Of a stretch of 64,000 bases of DNA, positions 33,420 through 41,603 are shown in pieces. Below the pieces are notes generated by a model that was not told where the DNA came from, ran no database searches, and worked only from the letters and a program-made list of their open reading frames with translations. The position numbers were made by a program, and so were the translations under genes. The stretch's first letter is position 1; every line of letters starts with the position of its first letter. Location: positions 1 through 64,000 of the forward strand of contig CAJTFL010000016.1 in the NCBI GenBank assembly GCA_910575565.1, in the 5' to 3' direction. Origin of the DNA: Lachnospiraceae bacterium (lineage in GTDB: Bacteria > Bacillota > Clostridia > Lachnospirales > Lachnospiraceae).

Positions 33420-35012
33420 CTATAATTTTCTCAGCAGTGATGCTCCCCGTCTGGTGAGGATCACGATACATACCGCCGCAAACAGAGCGAATACCCCTAT
33501 GGGCAGCGCCAGCGCGATCCAGGGAGCTGTTTTACTGCCCAGATAACAGAATCCCGCTGCCACCCCAAGCACCGCCATGGAAGCAAACATTGCCAGCACC
33601 GTGGCCATAGACTGCTTGATAACGACCGTTTCATTCACTGCGTCAAGCTTCGGAAAGCACAGGCCCATAAGCATTCCAAAGGCAGCTTGCCCTATGGCGA
33701 AAAGCAGTGTGGCAATAAGCAGCACCGCCCCCTGCCACAAAGAAAAACCAAAAGCAATCGAAATACACACCCCGGCAATTACCGTACAGGGCATGGTCAG
33801 CAGAAGCTGAAAGCCAACTTTAACCCAGAGCAGGGAGCTTTCCTCTATGGGGGATTCCCGCAAAATCCACAGGTATTTTCCCTCCAGGCTGATGGAAGGC
33901 GCGGTGATGGGACAGGTGCAGAGGCAGAGACCAATCACGGCTGCCGCCATGGGAAGCAGCGGTAAAGGATACCCTGCCATTTCCACATAAGCCAACAGTT
34001 TCTCTCTCATAACCAGGGAGGCTGCCCCTGCGGCCAGCAGCATAATCAGACCGATACCGGCATTCCAGAAGTACATGGGCGTGCCAAAAAAGCGCTGCAT
34101 TTCCTTTTTCAGCAAAGCCTTCTTCTGTCCGGAGGCAGTCTGTGCCGAGAGTTTGTAATTGCTCTGTACGGAACGTGCGGCAAAAGCAGTCACTGCCTGA
34201 CGGTATCCCCGGCCAAGGCCCATTACCACCAGGGCAAAAGGGAACACGCAGCATAGGACAAAGGCCAGCAGCCTCCTCCAGTCTCCCATAATTCCTTCCC
34301 CCATCCACAGCATGGGCGCCGCCCAGGTAAGGGAATTTTTCACTCCGGCGGCATTCTCAGCAAGGCTGTTCATCATACCGTTTAGGTGAAACGAGAAATA
34401 GAACACTGCTGCCATGAATATTCCCATCACAATATTCTGCCCCAACGCTCTGCGGGACACCCGAACAGACAGAAAGGCAACCAGCGCCCCCAGCAATACG
34501 GACAACGCCGTATCCAGCAGCGGAAGGGTCAGCACCGATATCCCCAGCCGCATCCAGAACAGCAGGCTAAGCCCCACACCGTTCTGTGTCAGAAACGCAC
34601 AGATTACCCCGGCGGGAACCAGTACAAAAACGGCGAACAGCAGGTTCTCCAGATAAATGGCAGTTACCCGGCTGGCCATCAGCATGGTTGCGGGCACTGG
34701 CATACTCAGCAGCAGGTCATTGTCCTTTCCGCCAAATACCACGCCCTTCACCGCGAAAGTGGTAAACAAAAGCCCGCCCACCAGTGCCACCATGCCCATG
34801 AATACAAATACCAGCACTTCCATATTGGATGGTGTCAGCACCTTCATCAGCATATAACTGTAAAGCCCCGACAGATACAGCCCCAGAAAGGCAATGAGTA
34901 AGACCGCGCCCAGCCCGGTAGCCGCTTTTCTCTTACTACGTCCCCTGGAATTGGTTGAGGAAAGAAGCATAGACCGGAGGCTGACGTTCAACAGGACAAA
35001 AAATTTATTCAT
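33420..35012 (-). CDS. Large ABC exporter permease, copy B
   Basis: A 530-residue near-identical paralogue of 9135-10727, with the same start MNKFFVLLNVSLRSM and the same 4-base overlap with its ATPase. Differences are scattered substitutions with no frame breaks, so it is probably still functional. The TetR gene that follows copy A is reduced here to a scrap, so this copy has no linked repressor. Confidence 0.85.
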   Translation of the reverse strand: MNKFFVLLNVSLRSMLLSSTNSRGRSKRKAATGLGAVLLIAFLGLYLSGLYSYMLMKVLTPSNMEVLVFVFMGMVALVGGLLFTTFAVKGVVFGGKDNDLLLSMPVPATMLMASRVTAIYLENLLFAVFVLVPAGVICAFLTQNGVGLSLLFWMRLGISVLTLPLLDTALSVLLGALVAFLSVRVSRRALGQNIVMGIFMAAVFYFSFHLNGMMNSLAENAAGVKNSLTWAAPMLWMGEGIMGDWRRLLAFVLCCVFPFALVVMGLGRGYRQAVTAFAARSVQSNYKLSAQTASGQKKALLKKEMQRFFGTPMYFWNAGIGLIMLLAAGAASLVMREKLLAYVEMAGYPLPLLPMAAAVIGLCLCTCPITAPSISLEGKYLWILRESPIEESSLLWVKVGFQLLLTMPCTVIAGVCISIAFGFSLWQGAVLLIATLLFAIGQAAFGMLMGLCFPKLDAVNETVVIKQSMATVLAMFASMAVLGVAAGFCYLGSKTAPWIALALPIGVFALFAAVCIVILTRRGASLLRKL

Positions 35013-35722
35013 CGCTCTCCCTCCAGTTCTAAAAATACGCTTTCCAGGGAAGAATCCCCTACCAGCTCCGCCGTGGAGCCGCTTTGCACCAGTTTCCCGT
35101 TTTTGATAATGGCAATCTGGTCGCACAGCTTTTCCGCCACCTCCAGTACATGGGTAGAAAAAAATACCGCTGACCCGCTTTGGCATAATTCTGACAAATA
35201 GCCTTTCATTATATGTGCGGCCGAAGGATCCAGACCTACAAATGGTTCATCCAGAATCAGCAGCCTGGGCCGCCGGATAAAAGCAGAAATCAAAGCCAGC
35301 TTCTGCCGCATCCCATGGGAATAGCTGCCAATGGGGGAACCCAGGTTATCCGTGAGTTCAAAGGCATCGGAATATTTGCCAATGTCTGCGGTACGCTGAT
35401 CGGCAGGAATGTCATACAGATCGGCAATGAAATTGAGGTACTCAATCCCTTTCATAAACTCATAGATATCTGGGTTGTCCGGCAGAAAAGCGGTGACACG
35501 TTTCGCCTGCACAGAAGCCTTCTTAATATCGTGGCCGTCAATGGTGATGGTGCCTTCCGTAAAGTCCATCACCCCGGCCACAGCCCGAAGTGTGGTGGTT
35601 TTGCCTGCGCCGTTATGGCCGATAAATCCATAGATCTGGCCGGGACGGACATGCAGAGTCAAATCATCCACCGCCTTCTTCCCGCCGGGATAAGTTTTCG
35701 AATAATGTTCAATATGAAGCAT
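35009..35722 (-). CDS. ABC transporter ATP-binding protein, copy B
   Basis: A 237-residue near-identical paralogue of 10724-11437, with Walker A GHNGAGKTT and Walker B LLILDEP. AAAGGAG precedes ATG 35722. The region upstream also matches copy A until about 35795, where CTAGTACTGCGTTG begins and similarity ends. Confidence 0.9.
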   Translation of the reverse strand: MLHIEHYSKTYPGGKKAVDDLTLHVRPGQIYGFIGHNGAGKTTTLRAVAGVMDFTEGTITIDGHDIKKASVQAKRVTAFLPDNPDIYEFMKGIEYLNFIADLYDIPADQRTADIGKYSDAFELTDNLGSPIGSYSHGMRQKLALISAFIRRPRLLILDEPFVGLDPSAAHIMKGYLSELCQSGSAVFFSTHVLEVAEKLCDQIAIIKNGKLVQSGSTAELVGDSSLESVFLELEGER

Positions 35723-35794
35723 TGGCAGACTCCTTTCGTAACTCCGTTTCATTCAATATGTTTGCTAATTTTATTCCAGATGACGGCAATGCTG

Positions 35795-36025
35795 CTAGTA
35801 CTGCGTTGGTCTTCGCTCCGCTTCGGTCCGTGCTAAACGTGTGCCACTGGCACACAGCACCATCAGTCAACGATGCCACCGCAGAGCCTGCCCCAGCGAA
35901 GCGAGGGTATCGCCTCCTTCCTCCGTCTTGCAGGCTGAAAATTCATGCCCGATAAAGAGGGGCACGCTGTCTTGCGTCATTTGGCTGAAAGTAATCAAGA
36001 CAGTACACTAGAGCGTGTTTGAAAA
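35795..36025. other. Segment bounded by two different palindromic-element ends
   Basis: The left end, CTAGTACTGCGTTG, is the terminus of the type 2 element (63602-63767). The right end, CTAGAGCGTGTTTGAAAA at 36008-36025, is the terminus of the type 1 element (18670-18835). The ~200 bases between them have no gene I can support. The left boundary coincides with the end of the duplicated ABC operon. Confidence 0.55.
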
Positions 36026-36040
36026 GGAATGGTGAAAACT

Positions 36041-36277
36041 ATGAGCAGAATCCTACTTTTGGAAAATGATTTGAGCCTGGTAAACGGGCTGCCTTTTGCG
36101 TTTAAAAAACGTGGCTTTTCACTGGAAGCGGAGCGTCTGTGGGAGGACGGAACATACGGTCTTCTGGTTTTGGATGTGGCGCTGCCTGACGGTTCCGGTT
36201 TTGCGTTCTGCAAAAAAGTCCGGCAAAAAGGATATGCAGTATGGCGATTACCGACACGATCAATGAATTATGACTGA
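36041..36277 (+). pseudogene. Broken OmpR-type response regulator receiver domain
   Basis: The frame begins MSRILLLENDLSLVNGL and contains LLVLDVALPDGSGF, the phosphorylation-site region of a receiver domain. About a dozen residues are missing in the middle (after FSLE) and everything after the fourth strand is lost. No DNA-binding domain remains. Confidence 0.75.
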
Positions 36278-36279
36278 AT

Positions 36280-36640
36280 GCTGCTTCCAGCAACCCCCTT
36301 ACTTTCCTGTCCGGTACTGATACTTTGGAATATTTAGCATTCCATCCTCCAATATCTGATTTCCCAGATACTGAATACCGCCATTCTCCAGGCATCTGAC
36401 TGTAAGCTCATGGGTTATGGCCGCATCATTGCACAGAATCGCCTGGCATACCGCATCCGCAGTCAGGGTAAATGTTCCATCTTCATTTTCCCTGATCTGT
36501 GTCACTTCGGGAACAGAAGTACCGAAGAAACTAGGTGCGTAATTTCCGCATCCCAGTCTTTCCCACTCCTGCATCCTGTAAAAAACGCTCCATCTCCTGC
36601 CAGTTTTCCATAGCCTGGTACGGTTCCCAGGATGCTCCTC
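36280..36640 (-). pseudogene. Fragment of a BlaR1-like tail and a DUF6070-like lipoprotein
   Basis: Bases 36280-36318 repeat the converging end of the BlaR1-like gene (CCTGTCCGGTACTGA). Bases 36299-36574 encode 91 residues nearly identical to the C-terminus of the lipoprotein at 31518-32780. From 36570 to 36625 the sequence matches an internal part near 32353-32410, so a middle segment has been deleted. Confidence 0.75.
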
Positions 36641-36669
36641 TTTCTGAACAACCGCTTTAAATCTTCCAA

Positions 36670-37917
36670 CTAATCATCCCCTCCATAGATTTCCTTCCAC
36701 TGGTCTTCTGTCAGCCGGTCCGAATGCCACCACAGCTCACAGCCGCCTTCCGGAAAAATAACCTGATTGGATACATACTGAAAACCTCCATCGTCAAGGG
36801 GGCGGATCACGGTTTTGTGGGTATACGCCCTGGAGGTGTTTTCCTCCGGGTATACGGCATTCACAGTCAGAGTTAACGTTCCGTCACCATTTTCCGTATA
36901 ACTGACCACCTCCGGATATGGGATATCCGGATATTCAACCTCATCAAACCCTCTCGGCCTGTATTCATAAGCCTGAGCCTCCGGGATATAGGCTGCCTTC
37001 CCATGCAGTTCCGCATGATCAATTTGGAAATGACGCTTAATGACCTGCTCAAATATATCTTCCGGTATCCTGTAAACGCCCCTGGCGTCTAAATCATCAT
37101 CCGGTGCAAGGGGAACCGGCTGCTCATAGATATCAGTGCAGAACCTGTCGAATAAATCATAAAAATCCAGATTTCCAAAATCCTGTTCACTCCAGTCCGT
37201 AAGGAAAAGATTATTTCCCCTATACCCCACCGGCAGCAAATACCGTCTGTTTAATTCCCTGCACGTTTCATCCAGCGGCTCAACCCTTAGCGCCGTATGT
37301 TCCGGTTCATCACTGAGGGAAAGCACATAATAGCTTTCGGAAAAATAACTTCCTTCAAACAGCAGGTAGCCTTCTTCCGTATATTCCCACGATTCTGCCG
37401 GATAGCTTACGGTACTTAAGTTTTTCAGAATCCCATTGCTATACTGATAATATCCCCTGGTTACGTTTACTGCTCCCTCTGCTGCATGAAAGTCATACTT
37501 TATAAATCCGCCGGAGCTGGTAACTGCGATTATGGTAAGTTTGTCATCCTGCGCTTTCTCTACGGAGCGGCAAAAGCGTAAAACCTGTTCCGAACCGGCC
37601 ATGTCAATCTGATTTTCTTCGTCCACCACGGCATAACCATGTTCTCCGATCCGTTCAACCATGCCTCTTGTCACTTCCAGCTCTCCAACCGTTCCCATTT
37701 CTACTGCCTGTTCATAAATATCACGATAAAGCTCTGCAATGGATTCCCCATCGGAATCACGGTTTTCTCCCATTTGTTCCTTTTCCGAATATTCTTCTCT
37801 GACTTCTGCATTTTGCGGTATCTTCTGATTTTCCTCTGCCTTTTTGCCGCATCCGGACACTATAAAAAGAAGGACACCTGCAGCAATAAACAGTTTTTGT
37901 TTTCCCATGTTTTTCAT
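36670..37917 (-). CDS. DUF6070-like secreted lipoprotein, copy 3
   Basis: A 415-residue protein. The signal peptide and lipobox (FIVSGCG) are followed by an acidic segment and the family's C-terminal region (TEEGYLLF, ETCRELNRRYLLPVGYRGNN). It is closer in length to copy 2 than to copy 1. The start has only a weak ribosome-binding site; ATG 37908 is an alternative. A truncated MerR gene lies just upstream. Function unknown. Confidence 0.75.
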   Translation of the reverse strand: MKNMGKQKLFIAAGVLLFIVSGCGKKAEENQKIPQNAEVREEYSEKEQMGENRDSDGESIAELYRDIYEQAVEMGTVGELEVTRGMVERIGEHGYAVVDEENQIDMAGSEQVLRFCRSVEKAQDDKLTIIAVTSSGGFIKYDFHAAEGAVNVTRGYYQYSNGILKNLSTVSYPAESWEYTEEGYLLFEGSYFSESYYVLSLSDEPEHTALRVEPLDETCRELNRRYLLPVGYRGNNLFLTDWSEQDFGNLDFYDLFDRFCTDIYEQPVPLAPDDDLDARGVYRIPEDIFEQVIKRHFQIDHAELHGKAAYIPEAQAYEYRPRGFDEVEYPDIPYPEVVSYTENGDGTLTLTVNAVYPEENTSRAYTHKTVIRPLDDGGFQYVSNQVIFPEGGCELWWHSDRLTEDQWKEIYGGDD

Positions 37918-37934
37918 CTCTGCCAGGCCACCTT

Positions 37935-38003
37935 TTATTTCCTTACTGTATTCGGATTTATGCCAATGACTTTTGCCACTTCCGAAGTACTGTATGTATT
38001 CAT
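37935..38003 (-). pseudogene. Truncated MerR-type HTH gene
   Basis: A 22-codon ORF, MNTYSTSEVAKVIGINPNTV then RK and a stop, is preceded by AGGAGG at proper spacing. It is the first helix-turn-helix of a MerR-type regulator, cut off directly before the lipoprotein gene. The ribosome-binding site and start still look functional. Confidence 0.65.
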
Positions 38004-38038
38004 AAAATGCACCTCCTATAAATAAAAAGGATAATTCT

Positions 38039-38262
38039 TCAAAACCGTATCGTCTTTAATTCCATCACGGGTAAAGCTTCCTCGATCCATTTAGCAACAC
38101 ATACCGTCTTTTCTTGCTCAGTTTCCCCTCCAGCCTCAATTTTTCAAACCTAGCGAGATATTCCGTATCAAAAACGTACACGTCTATATCCTGGATTTCG
38201 CTGGATCCAGATACAAGCTTTTTTGAGAAAATCTGCTGTTCACATTCTGCTCCTCCTTTGAT
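38039..38262 (-). pseudogene. Decayed coding stretch with frameshifts
   Basis: An AAAGGAGGAGC site precedes a GTG start at about 38252 (NSRFSQKSLYLDPAKSRI) that stops after 19 codons. Further on, another frame reads TVCVAKWIEEALPVMELKTI before a stop. A 78-codon frame also crosses the region. The mixture suggests one dead small gene; no family is recognised. Confidence 0.3.
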
Positions 38263-38284
38263 TAGTATCCAAAAGACATTTTCG

Positions 38285-39328
38285 TTACCTAGCCAGCTCA
38301 AGGAAAATGATCGCTGTCCGTTCTGCCATAGTCAGAGCAGAAAAGTCGATCGCCAGGAAAAGAGCCGCTCCGAGGAGCAGGAGGAACCACCCGATCCCGG
38401 TAAATCCCATCCGGGCAGAACGTTTCAGGCGGAGGGTGAATTGCTGCTGAGAGGCAAAAACCCCCACCGGTTCCGGCTCAGGGCTGGCCTCAGCCGTGGA
38501 ACGCCATCCAACAGGCACACCCATTATGGGAATCTCCCTTTGGAGCAGCCATAGGAACATCAGGTCTGCATGTTCCATGCTCCCCGCAAATTTAACCAGT
38601 ACCTGATAGTTTCTGCCATAGAGTACATTACAGCCATTCCCCGGCCCCAGCACCACACCGGCAATATCACGGACGGAAAACTCACGGTCTTTCCGGAACC
38701 ATCTTCGCCACCGGAGACTGCTGCCCTCCACGATAATCCGGGTTCCCGGCGCAAAGCGGCTATGTACGGCAAAGTATGCCGGCGGGTTAATGGCGGGAAG
38801 TTTTTCCGGGAGCAGGTTGTAGGAATACCCATTCCCTCCTGCGTATGCTATATGCCAGGGTTCTCTTTTCCAGTCCGCGTAAGCCAGCAGGCTTTTTCTG
38901 GTAAAGAAAAAGCCAATCATCCCCAGACCGGCGCACAAAAGCAGCAATTCCCAAATCTTCCCCCACAGCCTGCCCCAATCCGCTGCGGTGAATGGAGCTG
39001 GGGAAGCGAAAACAGGCAAAAGCGCCAACAGAACTACCCAGAGGACGCTGGCTGATACCGTACAAAGCCCCACGGTAACATAGGCGGAAGTTTTTGAACG
39101 CCGCCCATGGAACAGGCGGTAGAACCACCCGATAACCAGTCCCACAAAAAGCTGGAGCGTGATACTGATGCTTTCCATCCGGCATAGGAAGCATAGCAGC
39201 ATCACCAGGATACAGACCACCGTCCCGGCAATACTTCCTAAAATGCCCCGCAGGATGCTTCCCTGTAATTCAGGGCTGGTTTCATTGTGAAATGTATTGC
39301 AGTCCTTTGACCTATTATCGGAAACCAT
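38285..39328 (-). CDS. Membrane protein of unknown function
   Basis: A 347-residue protein. Four hydrophobic segments lie in the N-terminal half (about 30-50, 60-80, 90-110, 130-150), then a soluble domain (about 155-300) with RDIAGVVLGPGNGCNVLYGR, and a final membrane segment before the C-terminus. ATG 39328 is chosen over GTG 39337 because GAGAGG lies 8-10 bases ahead. It resembles PH-like-domain membrane proteins in layout only; no family is assigned. Confidence 0.7.
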   Translation of the reverse strand: MVSDNRSKDCNTFHNETSPELQGSILRGILGSIAGTVVCILVMLLCFLCRMESISITLQLFVGLVIGWFYRLFHGRRSKTSAYVTVGLCTVSASVLWVVLLALLPVFASPAPFTAADWGRLWGKIWELLLLCAGLGMIGFFFTRKSLLAYADWKREPWHIAYAGGNGYSYNLLPEKLPAINPPAYFAVHSRFAPGTRIIVEGSSLRWRRWFRKDREFSVRDIAGVVLGPGNGCNVLYGRNYQVLVKFAGSMEHADLMFLWLLQREIPIMGVPVGWRSTAEASPEPEPVGVFASQQQFTLRLKRSARMGFTGIGWFLLLLGAALFLAIDFSALTMAERTAIIFLELAR

Positions 39329-39477
39329 GCGGCTCACCTCTCATGCCAGTTTTTTCACTATACCGTATTCTACCACAATTTAGTGCATATTTCCAGTTGG
39401 CATAAACAATCCCTGCTTATCTTCCAAACCAAATAATTTTTTTATATTGCTTCCTGTATTTATGCTGTTTCCTGTAT

Positions 39478-39510
39478 TTTAAAAGCACCAGCCATTCCTG
39501 GCTGATGTCT
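39478..39510 (-). terminator. Likely terminator of the GNAT operon
   Basis: CAGCCA/TGGCTG with a 4-base loop is followed on the minus strand by GTGCTTTTAAAAT. It sits about 40 bases after the GNAT stop at 39549. Confidence 0.5.
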
Positions 39511-39548
39511 TCCCTGAACATAACAACCGCGCAATAAACCATAGTTTA

Positions 39549-40058
39549 TCAATGATATGCCACATAACGAAAATGGGGCATATCAACACCCCTATAATGC
39601 TTTGTCCATGTATCCACGATTACCATACCATTTTTGATCGCCACATTTTGGGAGGCAGTATTCGTATCTCTGATGATGGAACAGACTTCATCCGCTTTTA
39701 ATTCTTCAAAAGCATATTTTTTGCAGGCTGCCGCCGCCTCAATGGCATACCCTTTGTGCCAGTATAAGCGCGCAAAAAGATAACCTATCTCAAGAACTTC
39801 CTTATCTTTCCACGGCTGCATGGTAAGTCCGCATTGACCTATCATTTCGTTTGTTTGTTTTAGGATGACCGCCCATAAGCCAAAGCCCCATTTTTCATAA
39901 CGGAAAATTTGTCTATCCAACCATTCCTGGGCTTCGCTGTCACTAAATGCCCCTTCATAAGCAGTCATCGTTTCTTCATCCTGCAGTATCTTACACAATG
40001 ATTTAAGATCACATTGGTTCATTTCCCGTAAATATAATCTTTCTGTTTCAAGAATCAT
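39549..40058 (-). CDS. GNAT-family N-acetyltransferase, RimJ/RimL-like
   Basis: A 169-residue protein beginning LETERLYLREM, with EIGYLFARLYWHKGYAIEA as the acetyl-CoA site and NVAIKNGMV near the end. This is the RimJ/RimL-like GNAT subgroup that acetylates N-termini or antibiotics. It overlaps the end of the upstream unknown gene by 11 bases. Confidence 0.87.
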   Translation of the reverse strand: MILETERLYLREMNQCDLKSLCKILQDEETMTAYEGAFSDSEAQEWLDRQIFRYEKWGFGLWAVILKQTNEMIGQCGLTMQPWKDKEVLEIGYLFARLYWHKGYAIEAAAACKKYAFEELKADEVCSIIRDTNTASQNVAIKNGMVIVDTWTKHYRGVDMPHFRYVAYH

Positions 40059-40776
40059 ATTTTTTCCCTAAATAAGCCTCAAATGCCTTTTCCGGCATAC
40101 CTGAATCTTCCCTGTCCCTTAGATACCCCGCCAATGCATCCAGCATATCCATTTCCATTCCGTCAGTCAATGTTAAATGCGCTTCTGCCTCAATAAAATC
40201 CTCATATCCTTTTGTATCCTTCATCATCTGGATATCGGCAAATTCCATGGCGAATCCGTATTTTCCCAGCGAATCCCGGGCAAGTTCCATCAGCTTCTGT
40301 TTGCTCTCTTCTGTCCAAAGAAGTTCAAGCGCCAGCTTTTCCAGTTTTTCTCCTACAAGCAGGGAAGCGACTTGACCCATCTTTCCGGTTATTTTTTCCT
40401 TAACAAGCCTTTTGTAATCCGCCTGTACCTGGGAGATCCAGAGATAGAGCGCTTCTTTCTCCTGTACGATGGAAACCCGTCCTATTTTAAGGAATTTTCC
40501 ATAAGGATGTTTTGACAGCTCCGCGTTCAGCATTTCACAAATCCTGCCCGAATAAGTATTCAGGCACATTGCCAGAAGCTCATCCTTCGTACCCTTCGGC
40601 AAGCGTTTCATAATCCCAAGCGATACTGGCAATGCCGCATCATCCAATTTCTGAAACAGGCGGATAAGCATATTCTTTGATTCCACCACGCCAAGCTTCT
40701 CCTTAATCAGAGGGAAAATCTGCTGAAAGGTTCTCTCATACTCTATAGCAACAACTTTTATATTTACGGATATCAC
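40048..40776 (-). CDS. Unknown cytoplasmic protein
   Basis: A 242-residue, mostly helical protein. GTG 40776 is preferred because GGAGG stands 8 bases ahead, whereas the longer ATG at 40791 would place that site inside the gene. It contains charged helices (KEKITGKMGQVASLLVGEKLEKLALELL) and no membrane segment. No family is recognised. It follows a 33-residue ORF and overlaps an acetyltransferase gene. Confidence 0.65.
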   Translation of the reverse strand: MISVNIKVVAIEYERTFQQIFPLIKEKLGVVESKNMLIRLFQKLDDAALPVSLGIMKRLPKGTKDELLAMCLNTYSGRICEMLNAELSKHPYGKFLKIGRVSIVQEKEALYLWISQVQADYKRLVKEKITGKMGQVASLLVGEKLEKLALELLWTEESKQKLMELARDSLGKYGFAMEFADIQMMKDTKGYEDFIEAEAHLTLTDGMEMDMLDALAGYLRDREDSGMPEKAFEAYLGKKYDS

Positions 40777-40850
40777 ATAACTCGCCTCCATGCCCTTATT
40801 TACAGCTTTCCTGCTGCCTTTTATCCTTATCTTGTAGTTTTAATGCCTGC

Positions 40851-40952
40851 TCATGGTTCCTTTTTGGCAAATCGATTAATCACTTTGTCTGCCCAAAAAT
40901 CAATGAAGAAATCAGCAATCTCCGCAAACACACTTAAAATAAAATCCGCCAT
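40851..40952 (-). CDS. 33-aa amphipathic small protein
   Basis: The ORF starts MADFILSVFAEIADFFIDFW and ends in the basic tail RFAKKEP. The first ~22 residues are very hydrophobic or amphipathic, so it is probably a membrane-associated helix. GGAGG is exactly 8 bases before the ATG. It is upstream of, and in line with, the 242-residue unknown gene. Length and charge pattern recall short type I toxin or regulatory peptides, but nothing shows that activity. Confidence 0.6.
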   Translation of the reverse strand: MADFILSVFAEIADFFIDFWADKVINRFAKKEP

Positions 40953-40989
40953 TTAAGCTTCCTCCAAATACGGTTTACCACTGCCGCCA

Positions 40990-41032
40990 GGCGGCCTTTC
41001 CACGCTATCCATCACAGCAGAAAAAGGCCGCC
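40990..41032. other. Strong hairpin after the DUF2200 gene
   Basis: GGCGGCCTTT (40990-40999) and AAAGGCCGCC (41023-41032) form a perfect 10-bp stem with a 23-base loop. No U-run follows on the minus strand, so it may be a pausing or mRNA-stability structure or a weak terminator. Confidence 0.5.
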
Positions 41033-41053
41033 ATCTCCTTTTTATCTTCTGTT

Positions 41054-41404
41054 TTATTTGCGCAGTATCTTATCCATAGCCTTCCCCCTGGCAAGCTCGT
41101 CAACCAGCTTATCCAGATAGCGTATCTCCTGCATCAAAGGTTCTTCAATCTCTTCCACCCTGACGCCGCAGACCACGCCTTTGATCAGCCTCCTGTTTTC
41201 ATTTAATTCCGGGGCTTTTCGGAAGAAATCCCCATAGGACACCGGCTTTTCCAGCATCCCTTCCAGTTCCGGCTGGCCATACCCGGTAAGCCACCGGATC
41301 ACCTCGTCAACCTCCTGCCTTGTCCGTCCCTTTTTCTCCGCCTTATTGACCAGCAAATGGTAAACTTTTGAAAAGTCCATCTGGTATACTTTCTCATTTT
41401 CCAT
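41054..41404 (-). CDS. DUF2200-family protein
   Basis: A 116-residue protein starting [20 protein letters not shown], with [15 protein letters not shown] and the conserved-looking [19 protein letters not shown]. This matches DUF2200 in length and sequence. Start 41404 is preferred over the upstream ATG, which has no ribosome-binding site. The function of the family is not known. Confidence 0.8.
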   Translation of the reverse strand: MENEKVYQMDFSKVYHLLVNKAEKKGRTRQEVDEVIRWLTGYGQPELEGMLEKPVSYGDFFRKAPELNENRRLIKGVVCGVRVEEIEEPLMQEIRYLDKLVDELARGKAMDKILRK

Positions 41405-41457
41405 AAGATACGCCCCTTGATCCATATGTTAACGCTATTTCTGCCGTCCAGAATGAT

Positions 41458-41600
41458 TCAGCGTTTGCCAGCTGAAAAGACAGCCGCCTTCTTCACCCAT
41501 CCCATCAGCTCATCATCAATCTCTTCTGTCCCGGAAATCAGGACATGGTAGGTCCAGCGTCCGGGGTACGGCTCCACCGCCCCTCGCTTACCATCACTTA
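41458..41600 (-). pseudogene. C-terminal fragment of a DUF5655-like protein
   Basis: One minus-strand frame reads AVEPYPGRWTYHVLISGTEE and then IDDELMGWVKEAA to a TGA at 41458-41460. This looks like the last ~45 residues of a DUF5655-type protein. There is no start or ribosome-binding site and the frame begins at the end of the permease gene. Confidence 0.5.
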
Positions 41601-41603
41601 ACG

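Noticed and set aside
38196-38254. 19-codon GTG-start ORF as a signalling peptide
   Set aside because: The ribosome-binding site is good, but no processing site or partner gene exists and a frameshifted relic explains it.
38065-38301. 78-codon frame as a live gene
   Set aside because: It starts only with TTG inside the neighbouring gene and the same region shows better coding signs in other, broken frames.
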